Source: Polychytrium aggregatum
Taxonomy: Eukaryota > Chytridiomycota > Chytridiomycetes > Polychytriales
Direction: 5' to 3'
Length of the DNA stretch: 64,000 nucleotides
NCBI RefSeq assembly: GCF_025602895.1
Contig: NW_026516226.1
Coordinates: 310,001 to 374,000 of the forward strand
Below, in pieces: positions 44,533 to 56,670 of this stretch; the stretch's first letter is position 1, and the number at the start of each line of letters is the position of its first letter. Under the pieces are notes generated by a model. It made no database searches and was not told where the DNA came from. It worked only from the letters and a program-made list of their open reading frames with translations. A program made the position numbers and the translations under genes.

Positions 44533-47500
44533 ATGCTCAGGGCCATCTCCTGTTGTTTTGGAGGGTTCACAGACCCGGTCGACGACCGAGATGTCTCCCA
44601 GCAGACCCCTATCTCCCTCTACCAGCAGACCCACCCACCAGCAGCCCAACAGAGCCAGCCTCCTGTCTCCAAGCAGACCCAGGATGTCGTCGCCCAATCT
44701 GCTGACACTCAACCCCAGACCCCTGTTTCCCAGCAGCCAAAGTTCCCTCCTCCGCCCGATCCGTTTGGCCCTTGGCTCCATCCCGTCGAGTGTCTCATCA
44801 ACACTGCTCGCGATGAACCCGATGCCCTTCTGATCAACACTTACGAGAACGGTGCATCTCGGAGCGACTCAGCTATCTCCAGGTGTGGAAGCAAGCCTAT
44901 TCGGTCGCCCAGGCCCTCAAGGCTCTGCCTGGCTGGAGCGACGACGGCCACGAGGCCATCGGCACCTTCTGTGAGGCCGAATCCAGCTGGGCGATCGACT
45001 CGCTCGCCGTGTGGATGCTTGGCAAGTGAGTATCTCTGGTCTGTTGCAGCGGTGTGATGTTGGGATGTGGAGTCGTGAGGACGGGCTCAGGCAAGGGTCA
45101 TGTTCAACCCTTGCTCCGTGCCATGTCAAGGGTCGAGTCTCACCTGTCCTTTGAACTCCATCCAGGAAAACACTCAACCTTGCCCTCAACCTGCCACCTG
45201 CAGCCCGCAGGGCCCTGTGCGAGAGGTTTGTGCTGGTTGCTATCGTGAGGATGAGCAGGCTGGTTCCTGCATCCTGGGTTGAGCCAGCTTCTCTTCTGGG
45301 CTGGTCGACTGAGATCCTGACACTCACATCGCCACCAACCGACAGACATGCGATCAAGTACATCCTCCACCACCACACCAAGCCCGGCCGCACCGAAGGC
45401 GTGACCCTGGTCGATGCTGCCACCTTCCCGGTGTTGGACGACATTCCATCACCGACTCTCGATATCTGTGAGCCCCTTGATGAGTTTATTGCCTTTATGG
45501 CAACCTCCGGAACAACTGGTATGTGAGAGGAGTATGCGAGTGCCTGGGATTGCTGATAAGCCAAGGTCCAGCCACAAAGGTCGAGCATGGGAAGTTGAGC
45601 TCTAGCGGTTGCGACAGTAGATGACAGACAGTGAAGCACCGGTTGGAAACGTATTTGACCTCTGTGTATCAATCCTCGATGCTGCTCCCTGATCAACCCA
45701 AAAGGCATTCCGAAGACGTAAGTGACTCATGGCATTGCATCCATACTGCTCACTCGGATCGAATGAAGGATCTCACACTCAGTGCCTTGTGGTTCTTCAG
45801 ATACAAGTTCCCTCATACTGGTGCAATCTCTGGCCGAGGCGCTCTGGGACTCGAGTATGTGAGTTCCGGGCTGTGCCAGGTAAGTCACACGGTTCTGAGC
45901 GACAGAGTTGAGCCATCCATGCATGAGAACTAACGCGGAATGACAACCAGGCACCTTCGTTCGGTGCAACAATCATCTCAATGCTTTGCGTCTTGAGCCT
46001 CAAAGGATCCATTTGGTTTCCCGAGCCCACACCCAATACTGTGGACAATGTCAAGAGCATCATCAGAATGCTTAACGATGGTCTGTGGCATTTGTATATG
46101 GTAAGTAGAGTGCATCAAAGGCAAGGTTCCTTCGTCCCAGTGCTGACGGATTGTCCTCTGATACAACCTTCACAGACGCCCTCACTCATGAAGTTGATCA
46201 TCAGTGTGGCTCGAATTCAGAATCCGAATGTCAAGTGGAATGAGATGAGAAAGATCGGTTTGGGCTCCGAGTTTGTTCCTGCGAACGTCGTCCTACAGGT
46301 CAAGAAGGCATTTCCTAAGGCCGAAATCATGTCTGCATATGTCTCGAGCGAGGTAAATAATTGCTTGTCGTAGTAGCACAACGACTTGATACTGATTTCG
46401 TCGCCCCTTCTCGTTGTAGGCAAGTCTTATTGGTGTTTTCACAGTATTCCACCTCCCTGCCAATCGGACAATTGCAACCGACAAACTGATCTATAAATTA
46501 GCCAAGCCTGGAGTTCGCTGTATCCTCTTTGACGAGGAGGGCAACATTGTCGACCAGAGTGTCTCGAAGAGCGGCGTGCTTGGCTTTGCTGTCGACAAGG
46601 ATCATCCCATCAAGGATCACCCGAGCTTTGTCAGTGCAAATCCGAATGACAGGCTTGCTACGTTCGGCTTCCTCGAGGATGGCTCTCCCCGTGTCTGCAC
46701 CATGGACTGGGTCGAGATGGTTGGCGAGAAGCAGTTCACTGTGGTTGGAAGGTGAGTCAATGGCTGGGTGTCGCATCTCATTGATGGCGAGTGCACATCT
46801 GGCATCCTGAGGACACATCCAACTACTGTATCGAGAGTACTCACGCCATCCACCCCCTCGCTCCACACCATCGCTCCAGATTTGACCAGAAGATCAAGGT
46901 CAACGGTGTCTATGTCGACCTCAACGCCCTCGAGGAGCTGGTTTACAAGCACATGCCTGATACCATCACAGACTGTACCTTTATCCAAACCTCCGAGAAG
47001 GAGATCGTGATGCTCTACGTCGTTCGAAAGGGATCGGGCTTCAAAGTAACCCCCAGCGAGATGATCCGCCGCACCGAGGAGCTATTTACCCTCGAGAACG
47101 TCGCCAAGTTCCCGATCCACAACGTCTTCGAACTTACACCAGTTCCCCTTCAACGACTCGAGCAAGCGCGACCTCAAGAAGCTCAGGCGTTTCGCCGAGC
47201 ATGCCGAGTACTTTGGCGAGTCGGTTAGTCTATCCAACCCTTGACATCGTCAACACCCCTCTGTCCCGCACCGCCGCCAAGATCTCCACACTTGGCAGCC
47301 AGATCATCGACAACCCCGCCCTCGACGGCCGCAACTACTACATCGGCGGTGTCGGCTTTGACTCGCTGAGTGTCGGCCGTCTGGCCCTCGCCATCAAGGA
47401 CGAGCTGGATGTTGAGATCTCACCGATGATCTTGCTGTCGAACGGAATGACGCCGCTCGATGTCGCCCAGTTGGTCGTCGACATCCTCGACGACAAACCG

Positions 47501-49170
47501 ATGATTCCCCCGATTGTTGATCTGGCTGCCGAGGCCGCCAAGCTCGACGATGCGAGTGTGACGGCCGAGGGTCTCCCTCCGTTTGTCTATCCCAAGGACC
47601 CTCGCGGCATCGTCCTGACCGGTGCCACTGGCTTCCTCGGTGCCTTCCTGGTCTTTGAGCTGGCCCACAAGTTCCCTCGGGCCAAGATCTACTGCCTGGT
47701 CCGAGCCCCGACCGAGCAGGTGGCTGTCGAGCGCATCATCAGCACGGCTCAGAAGCTGGTCCTCGATCCGAGCCAGAGAGCCTTCCTTGACCACAGCCTC
47801 AAGTCTCGACTCGTTGGACTGTGCGGCGATCTGTCGCAGGACAAGTGGGGACTCTCGGACGAGCGATGGAAGGAGATCAGCGAGGAGACCGACATGATTG
47901 TCCACAACGGCGCCGAGGTCCACTGGCTGTTTGACTATGACAGACTCAAGGGACCCAATGTCCTCAGGCACGGCGACGGCCCTGAGACTGGCCACAACCC
48001 ATCACCTGAAGCCGCTGCACTACATCTCGACCATCGGCACGATCCCGATGGCCAAGAAGGCAGACAAGCCGCTCGAGGAGAAGATCTACTCGGCCTGGAA
48101 CATCTCTGGCGGGTATGGCCAGACCAAGTGGGTCTCTGAGCAACTGATCAACAAGGCACGATCGAGGGGAGTGCCGGTGACGATCATTCCGCCCAGCCGT
48201 CATTGCTGGCGACAGCCAGTACGGAGGTAAGCTGAGTGTGGTGGTGTGGTGTGATGTGGTGATGGATGTGGTGCAGATGTCTCAATTCGCTCACATGGAC
48301 TGGCCATGAATCGATGGTCTCGATTGTCAAGTGCCACTCATCCACCAACTGACATCAACTGACGCCTTCACACCCTCCATTCGCTCCAGTGTCCAACTCT
48401 GATGACTACATCTGGCGATATGTCAAGGGATGCATCCAACTCGGTGTTGCTCCGTCGTATGCCACTCCCGTCACCTTGACCATGGATCCCGTCGACCATG
48501 TCGCCAAGGTGGTTGCCGAGATTGCCGGCTCGGAGGAGTCCCTGTCCAAGTTTGTGTTCCACATCAGCGACTCGGAGCACAGGTGAGGACTGTGTGATGT
48601 GGTGTGTGATGTGGTGTGGTGTGGTGTGGATGGTGGATTCCGACTTTGATTACTCACCCACCCACTCACTCACTCACTCACTCACTCACTCACTCACTCA
48701 CTCACTCACTCACTCACTCACTCACTCACTCACTCACTCACTCACTCACTCACTCACTCACTCACTCACTCACTCACTCACTCACTCACTCACCCAACCA
48801 CTCAACCACCCAACCACAAAGTGTCCTCTCCGAGACCAAGCTGTTTGAGATTGTCAATGCCTTTGGCTGGCCCGTCCTCTTTGAAACTCGTGAAAAGTTC
48901 AAGTATATTCTTTCCACCAACCCCTTGTTTGACCAAAATGCCCTGTCCCCGCTCATGCACATGATGATGGACATGTCCTTCAAGCTCGACAACGCCAACA
49001 CCCGCTCGATCTACCCAACGCCCTGTCCCTCGACTGTGCTGATCGCCAAGAAGTGTCTCAGCTACTTGAACCACGCCCACTTCCTTCCCAACCCCATCCA
49101 GCCGTCGAGCGAGCTCAAGGACGACGAGTATCCCGAAGTCAGCATCTTCACCCGCACCGGCCGCAACTGA
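44533..49170 (+). CDS. Adenylation-thiolation-reductase enzyme (carboxylic acid/aminoadipate reductase-like) with five apparent frameshifts
   Basis: Enzymes of this layout adenylate an acid, load it on a phosphopantetheine arm and reduce it to an aldehyde. Exons fit at 44533-45023, 45346-45518, 45705-45717 (13 bases), 45801-45879, 45951-46100, 46176-46352, 46420-46751, 46880-48226, 48390-48582 and 48822-49170. Adenylation motifs are ATSGTTGIPKT and SAYVSSEASLIGV. The carrier site is GGVGFDSLSVGRL. The reductase has GATGFLGAF and the catalytic YGQTK, as in LYS2-type reductases. The frame breaks near 44855-44861, 47131, 47226, 47966 and 48195 while the sense continues on both sides. Four breaks look like one extra base, and the first like one missing base. 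All introns keep clean splice sites. It is a recent pseudogene or carries assembly indels. The substrate is unknown. Confidence 0.8.
48662..48793 (+). repeat. Tetranucleotide microsatellite (CACT)n, about 33 copies, in the last A-T-R intron
   Basis: An uninterrupted run of CACT units fills most of the last intron of the A-T-R gene and ends about 28 bases before the acceptor. A CCCAACCA-rich tract follows it. Confidence 0.97.
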
Positions 49171-50470
49171 TCAGCGGACGGTGATTCAGCAATAGATTGA
49201 TCAGGTTGTTTCTTCCCTCTTCCTTTCTGGTTGGGATTGCCTTCTGCACCCAGTGTGGTCATATCGACGATGGGACTCGATCCCCGGATGATGTTTGTCG
49301 CATCTGTGGTTCGGGCACACCTATCCACTCCAGTGTCCCTGTCTGCCCCTTCTATCCTACATTCCTCTCAGTCTCTGCTTTTCCGTGAATCTTACTTCGT
49401 CTCAGGCTTCGGCTTATTGGATAGACATAAAATTCGAATGTCGTTCACCATCGCGTTCTATCGTGAGCCTCGCCCGTCTCATCCGAGCCCGAACAGTGGT
49501 GGTCGCCGAGGGAATGTAGCTCGTACATGGTGGCCAGGTTTCCCAATCCCGAAAACAGCTTACTCTGCACTCACTCTGAAACGGAACACTTCACGCGAAT
49601 GGCTGGAGTGAATTGTGTGGATTGAATATTGTTAATCAAGCTGTCGGAAAGAGGTCGATCGACGCTTGTACTGATGAGATGTCGACCACAGAGCCACCCA
49701 ATTCAATTAAGTGATCGATATTGTAGTTTTAAGTCAGCTCGATGGGCCGGACACCCAGGAGGGGATGCTCCGAGACACTTGTTCGGCTTTGCCGAGCTAA
49801 TAATATGATCCGACGACGCCGCACATTTGTCCAAGAGCAATGGTTTGTACCATTGCCTTTCAACACGTTGTACCCAATAGCATCACCTCATTGATCTCCG
49901 TCATCACAGGAATGGAGCGACCCATGTGGTCCATACTCGTCTTGGCCAATAACTCTCTTTGAATCGAATCCGTTGCATGTTCGTCTGTCAGCAAGCATTC
50001 TGTCCCGCAACTCTCCGAATTGCATGGCTGTTCTGTTTGCGCGCCAATGCCAACCAGGCCCCCTCGCCCCTGGGCTTCCATCGTCTTGCTGATCGATCCT
50101 GGTCGCCCTGTTCGTCTCGCAAGCTCGACCCGCAAGCCGCCGCCCGTCTCTGTCCCGCTCCAACATGCCGACCCAGCCCGTATCCGACCCATCGCCATCT
50201 AACCTGGCCTCGGCTCGCCAGCCCATTTTCACCGGATCGCTCAAGACCGGCTCGCTTCTATGGAATCGCCACCACTGGCATTCGCTCTTGCAGTCCTCAT
50301 GTCTGCCGTCCAGCAAAGTCGAGTAAGCGCCAGTGCAGCCCCTCCCCACATCTGACCACGACTGAAGCGGCCTTATCGCCCGGTTGTCTCGGCGGTCTCA
50401 GCGCCGCTTGTATCGGTAAAGCCCTCCATTCGCTCACATCCCCATCGTTCTTAGGAAGCTTCTCAAGATC
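49171..50470. other. Spacer between A-T-R gene and TBC1D31
   Basis: These 1.3 kb hold AT-richer DNA at 49600-49860 and C/T-rich DNA after 50050. I found no supported gene or repeat copy. Short open frames here lack splice partners. Confidence 0.5.
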
Positions 50471-53400
50471 ATGAATGCTTCCTACGGCTCCGGTGTGCCC
50501 ACCCGATCCAAGCCGGATGCACGCTCGGTCCGAAGCCATATCCATCGGCCCGTTCCGTTCACTAGCATCTGCTTTAGCCACGATATATCCGGGCCAGTCA
50601 TCCAAACCAACGCTGCACCGCTGAATGTCTCGCACTCAACCCGACGGAGAGACAAGACTGAATCGCGCCCGTCGTCGCTATCGATGGCATCGGCGTCGCA
50701 ACCGCCTCCTCACACAACCTGGACCACGCTCAACTACATTCTCGGAGCCGTTGATCAACGAGGGCATATCTATGCATTTGACCTCCACCAGAACACGTAG
50801 GTTCAGAAGAGGGCATCGTCGATGTGACTTTGGCGAGACGGACAAGTTGTTTCTGTCGATCGGCTGTGCAGGATCTCGATATCCAGACCCAGATGCCCCG
50901 TTCGCTGCCAATGTGTTGATGTATCCACTGATCCAACTCTTGATCTATCGCTTCAACCCAACGTATGTAACCGCCAGGTTCATGTTGGTTGGCCGCTGTG
51001 GTGTCTCGGGCACTTGCATCTCGTTCAACACCATCCGGCGGCGTGAGCTTATCGTCGGTCTCTCTGATCACTCCCTGCAGTGCTACAACATTGGTACGGA
51101 CCCATGGACTGCACGGATGCTGGGAAGGCAGCTTGCTCGCAGCCACTCCGGCTGTGGCACGGCCGATGGAGCCCGCCACCTTTCTCATCCAAGTGGTTGA
51201 CCCTCCTTTCGACGGCCAGATACCGGGCATCTCATCGCTCGTCTTCCCGCATACCACTCCTGGGAGCCCAGAAGCATCTGTGTCCATCCTAGCAAAGCGT
51301 TGGCTCTGACCTCCAGCCGCTCGGAATCTCTCCTGTGGAATACTGAGGCATGGACCCGGATCCGGGTGCTTGCTGGCGGCGACTCACTTATTGTTCAGCA
51401 GGTTAGATCCCTGAGCAACGGCCGACGACTGACGCTGGCGTGACATCAAGCTGCGAGATTTGCCCCGCCTTTCCTTCCATGAACTATGGTCGTGCCCGGC
51501 ATTGTCGAGTGCGGGAATGGTGTCGCTCCAGCACCGATCGTGGCGATATACACGACTGACGGTGATTCGGCTCGGCATACTCTTTCAGGCATCGTTCTCG
51601 CCAAACGGGAGCTCGATTGTGTCGTGCTTCTCGGACGGAAGCATTCTGCTTTGGAGCCTCGAGAGCTTCTCGCTCTCGTGGAAGATCTCCTTGGATCAAC
51701 TGGATCTTCAGCCAAGCTCGGCGCTCTCGCAACGAGAATTCCTGCTCGTCGATCGTACATCGTGTATGGCACAGTCGCATGACAGCGAGCTCATTGTCTA
51801 TGCTGCTCTGTAAGTCGGTAGCGTCGAAAAGCAGGGGCAAGTCGTTTAAGTTACTCGACTCGATCATGGACAGGGGGTGGGATCCATGCGTATGTACTCA
51901 CCTTCGGTCACAACCATATGCCGCTGTGCATCTTCGTTCATCGACCGGTGCTCGCGGGCACTCTTTCATTTGCATGTCTTTCATTTGCATGCTTCCTTTC
52001 AGACCATCAGCACTCTATGTGTGGAGCGCATCCGAGAAACGACTCTTGCACGAATTGGTTATCCCCGCCTTCAAGGACCAGCTGTTTTATCAAATTGAAT
52101 TTATCGCCGGCACCAAGGTGGGCGAAGCGTGCTTGGCTCCGACTCGGCTAGTCGTGCACTGCTCTGTTGCTTCGGACTCTTGCGGCTCACACAATCGCGG
52201 AGCTCATCGTAGCCATTCTTCCTTTCCTTCAACAGCTTGTCGTTGTGCTCACTGACCATGGCGAAATCGCCTTTGTCGATGTCCTTGGCGGTGCACTCCT
52301 TGGTCAACTCCATGGAAAGGACTCGGTACAGTCTCTGTCTGCGGTTTGTTTGTGTGCTGCAGGTGGGGCGACGAGGGCGACACCAGTGTTGCCATCGTTC
52401 TCCAGACTCGATCGCCATGAGGTGACCGTGAGTGATGATACCGAGTATGCTCTACATTTGCAATTGACACGCCGGGTGCGTGTAGTTCAAATCCTTTTGC
52501 ATTTCTCGCGATGGTCGATATATCACAGCCATCATGGAAGAGTCTCGCTTCGTCGTCCAGGTGCTCAGAATCGACTCGATTTGGTCGCATTTCAAAGTAT
52601 GTGAGACTCGGACTCTGCACCGCAAGCACAGTCGCTCGACCTTGTTCTGATCATCGACCATACCTTTGTGATTCATGGTCCACATTTCTAGATCAAGCTG
52701 CGGACCGCGGAGGGATCTGACCGTGGTGAAGAAGAGGGACAATCGGCAAGTCTCTCCATCCACATTCGCTGCCGCGATACTCGCACGAGCCCGCACAGAG
52801 ATGGCTTGCTGAACGCCTGGATCCCCGCGTCGCATGCCTCTGACACGACCTGCTCTCACCAGATTTCAGAATCTGGGCACCAGAATCAATTGGACGAGTC
52901 GGAAGGAGGCTCCATAGAGGATACGCTCGAGCGAGCTCCAGTAAAAAAGCACACGCCAACTGTCAAAGTTGCCGATCAACCGGAGACGTTTTATGAACTC
53001 GTCGAGTCGAAGGTGAGCCGCCGATCTTCTACCTATCATTGCGAATTTACCGCAGAAAATCCCGCTGCATTGTGCACGAGTGTGGGCCTACCGTAAAACT
53101 GAGCCAGGTCACCGATCAGCACGACAGCTCCATCATGAACCGGGCAAAGCTCGCCAAGTTCCTACATCACTACGGAGTATATCCAGACAAATACAGGTGC
53201 GCCTGTCGGGACAGGGGATAACAGAAAGGATCGCCGATGCGCTGGCCACCTGTCGCGTGCGATGGCTGATCAAGCGCCTACACTGAATCCGTTGGATTGA
53301 CTGGCATCCATATGCATTTGGTCGTGTGCAGGATTCTCATCTGGCGGTTCCTACTGCGGCTACCAGAAAACTACGAAGCATACCAGGCACTGATGCAGCT

Positions 53401-55820
53401 GGGCCCTCATCCCGTTGTCAAAGAGTTCCGACGCAAGTTTCCGCTCAAGAGCGAGCGGCTGAACAAGTCGATGGAAAAGTACGGTACCTTTTCGCCTTGT
53501 AGTCTTAGTTGGCCAATCGACAAGATTACACGATGCCATCATGGAACCAGAAGGGTGCAAGTACATAGGGACTTTGTGTGTCTTCCAGCCCTGTCTAAGT
53601 ACATTTCCAGCACTAAGCGCGTTTCGGTACTTACAGTGTCCGTACTGCATGTCGACGCACAGGGTCCTTTCGGCTCTTGCGCACTGGACGCTCATCATCG
53701 AGAACCTCGAGTACATGCCCGCGTTGATCTTTCCCTTTGTGAAACTGTTTTCGAATGACATATTCACATGCTTCGAAGTTCTCGTGACCCTCGTCAGTAA
53801 GTTCGGGTCAGCTTATGTTGGCTAGTCGTACCAGCGGCGAGCAACCTCGCAGTCCCTCCTCCAGCTCATCACTGATGCGATCGATCCCAAACCGCAGTCA
53901 ACTGGTGTCAAAAATGGTGGGACTACTATCCCAACCCCCCGATCGAGATCCTCGACGTTGTCGAAGATTTATTGGCCTACCACGATCCCGAACTCGTTGG
54001 CCATTTTGTGAAATGGAACATCACAAGCCAGGTATGGAGTCGATGCAGCGCGTTGGCATCCGGAGCGATGAGGGATGTTCGATCGTGCTGTCGGCTTGCT
54101 TGGCGCCCAGACGGCCGCCGATTGGCCCCCAGGACCGCTGGTACCTGTTAGCAACCGCATACGCTTAGAGCCAGCTGCTGTCATGCTGACACAGCTCTTT
54201 CTGCAGATATACGCCTGGATTATGATCCAGACGTTCTTTTCCGAGAACTTTTCAAAGGATGAGTGGCTTCGGGTGTGGGACCATTTTGTCACCAGCGAGC
54301 CTGCGTTCATGTATCACTTCCTGGTGGCGTATCTTCGGAGCTTCCGGGTATCGCTGATGGCCATCACCAAGGTGTCTGATTATAAGGTGAGATGATGCAC
54401 AGCAACGATGAAAGCAATGAAATGGGTGTAGCCGGTCGTGCAGCAGTCGCCGAGGCTGGTCGGGAAACAGTCGCCGAGGCTGGTCGAGCGGCGATCACCG
54501 AGGCGAGCCATTCAATGTCAGGGCAAGGAATAGGCGCGGATCTCGAAGTGATTATTCAACAGGCCCTAGTTATGTTACTGACTGTGCTGCATAACTTTGT
54601 GGGATCGATGCGATGCTTCTCACTCCACAGCACTTCTTTACCCGACGCAACGCTGTCAACCTGACTGCTGTGTTGGATCTGGCCTATAGCCAGTCATCAA
54701 ACACTCCCCCGCAGATATGCCCGACCAGCTTCTTGGCCACATTTGAGCCTACGCTGAAAGGGCAAGTACCCCATCTTCAACCGATACCCTCAGTTCATCA
54801 TCAACTACCAGACGCGCATGCGCGAGCGCATACGGGAAGAGGAAGAGGCCTATCTGCGCAAGCGCATGCGGACAGATGAAGTTAGCCGGCTCGTGGAGGA
54901 GCTGAGACGAGACAAGCGCGAGTGGGAGAACTCGGACTGGAAGATGAACGAAATGCTCGAGAAGTGGTGGTCCAACATGATGGACGAGCAGGAAAACCAC
55001 CAGCTCCGCAAAGCCAAGTAACGTATCCCGCTGCCAAGCCTTGGAGATGCTACTCGCTCGCTCGGATGGAAGGAAAGGGGGGGGCGGACGCAAGTCGTGA
55101 AAGTCTGCACGAGGGAGTTCTCTTTGCCTCGGACGACTGACTCGCTCCGGTTGAAATCTGGTCGTCTCACATGGACAGACTCGACGCGCTCGAGAAGGAG
55201 CAACGATCGCGTGCCGTCCAGCGCATAATCCAAGGTTCGTTTCAGAGACACAGATGCACTCTCTCGCAGTGGTGATTTGATCTGGCATCGGAGCGTTGTA
55301 GTCGATGGCGCGACCTACGATCGTCTCCTTTTTTTTTTCTATTTTTTGGCTAACCTCCAAGAGCACTGGCCCGTCCCGCATCGCACTCGACAGCGCGGTC
55401 GTCATTTGTCGACCACCAAAACTCGTCGATCACTCGCCACATGGCCAATATCTCCAAGACCGTTGGATTCAACCGCCGCGCACTCGAGTTTGAGCTGGAT
55501 CAAGCCGAGCTGGATGAAAAGTTTTCGGAGATCGAGAACGAGTGGCTCAAGCGACGCGAAGACATGATCAAGAAGCGCGAGGAGCTGGCCAAACTAGATC
55601 AGGAGCGTATCGAGCGGTACGATGGCTTTTGCTTGAGAGAGCGAGACCTTGGAGGACGGAGGGGGAGATGGCTATCCCGCTATCGGTCGCGGCCCTAAGC
55701 TGACGTGAATATCCGCTTCGCGATGATAGTATGATCAAGCAGGCCCACAAGCTCGGCGTCCGTGACGGCGAGTTCGAGGATGAGCTGCGAAAGCGTCTGA
55801 ACAAGGACACAGCAGCATGA
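50471..55820 (+). CDS. TBC1D31: TBC1D31-like protein (WD40 repeats, TBC domain, coiled coil)
   Basis: TBC1D31 is a centriolar-satellite protein needed for ciliogenesis in animals; a basal-body role here is inference. WD40 exons are 50471-50796, 50978-51093, 51220-51401, 51589-51809, 52003-52117 and 52236-52325; exons between 52326 and about 53100 are unresolved. TBC exons end at 53196, then 53332-53478, 53663-53796, 53898-54031, 54207-54386 and 54631-55017. Coiled-coil exons are 55179-55234, one ending at 55616, and 55730-55820. Diagnostic stretches are RSICVHPSKALALTSSRSE, YRILIWRFLLRLPENYEAY, VLSALAHWTLIIENLEYMP, INWCQKWWDYYPNPPIEIL, NITSQIYAW and GKYPIFNRYPQFIINYQTRM. A single-base frameshift lies at about 54757-54763 (LKGKYP needs one base fewer). 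Confidence 0.87.
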
Positions 55821-55929
55821 CATGGATCCGCTGTACTGCCTTCCTGAGATGAACCGGCAAACGAGCGCGCTATATTGACCTTGAGTTTAGCCCTCCTCTC
55901 GATCCTCAGAGCAGCATATTGCAGGCGTT

Positions 55930-56280
55930 CCAATAAAAAATGGGACACCCCGAATTGTTGACCATCGACTTGATATTATGTCACCCGATACCATCGCGCA
56001 CTGGCCATGACCATTCTGCGTTACGATGCTACACTATCGTTCATAGCCGGAGAAAAGCTGCCTCCATATTCAGTGTGTACAGGAGCACCATGCACCGCTG
56101 GCAATGCGTCATGGCGTCAAGGCAAGGGCTATGCATCCAGTCCCAGGAGGTAGCGGTTTGCTCGGTACTTTGAGCAGCTCAAGCACCACCGTCGCCGCCC
56201 ACATCGCCCTTCATATGGCTTGGCTAGACGCAAGCTCATACTGGTTGTTCATGGAAGCGGGTGTGGTGTCCCGGTTTTCA
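55930..56280 (+). repeat. Dispersed repeat family B, copy 2, with inverted ends
   Basis: The left end reads CAATAAAAAATGGGACACCC. The right end near 56250-56272 reads GGTGTCCCGGTTTTCATAAT, its approximate inverted complement. The interior shares ATCGCGC, CTGGCCATGACCATTC and TAGACGCAAGC with copy 1 at 8745-9000. An element of about 330 bases with imperfect terminal inverted repeats and no open frame fits a miniature DNA transposon. Confidence 0.68.
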
Positions 56281-56670
56281 TAATATAGTGCACTTCATGG
56301 GTCATAGTTTCTCCTGTCCTTTCCTTTCCTTTCTATTTCACGGATCGCAGCTGTAATACACCGGAGGCGGAGGCCAAAAGAAGAAGAAAACTGAGATAGA
56401 GAAGCAAGCAGCAATATCGAGATAAATAGCATCAAACAAGATGAGGGCGCAAGTGGAGGGGTGGGCGATGGGCGGTGGGGTGAAGGCTCGGGGACGGGGT
56501 GAGGAGCGAGCGACTTGAGCGCAGGATGAGACTTGGGCGGCGCAAGTTGGGCGCGAGTGGTATGGCTCCGTTCGTCAGATATGCCATATCGTCCTAGATG
56601 CATCTCGGAGGGGAGGGTGTGTGGAGCATCCGCTGTCAAAGCCATCATAACGACACCACGCTGATCCTAA
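56281..56670. other. 3' flank of the PXA-C2-RGS-PX gene
   Basis: This region, between the family B element and the stop codon of the sorting-nexin gene, has C/T-rich and A/G-rich runs. No gene is seen. Confidence 0.4.

Noticed and set aside
47120-48210. Programmed frameshifting in the A-T-R gene
   Set aside because: The breaks lie in unrelated contexts without slippery heptamers or downstream structure that I can see. Mutation or assembly error is simpler.
48662-48793. Telomere-like or CRISPR-like array
   Set aside because: It is a plain CACT microsatellite without spacers, and this is eukaryotic nuclear DNA.
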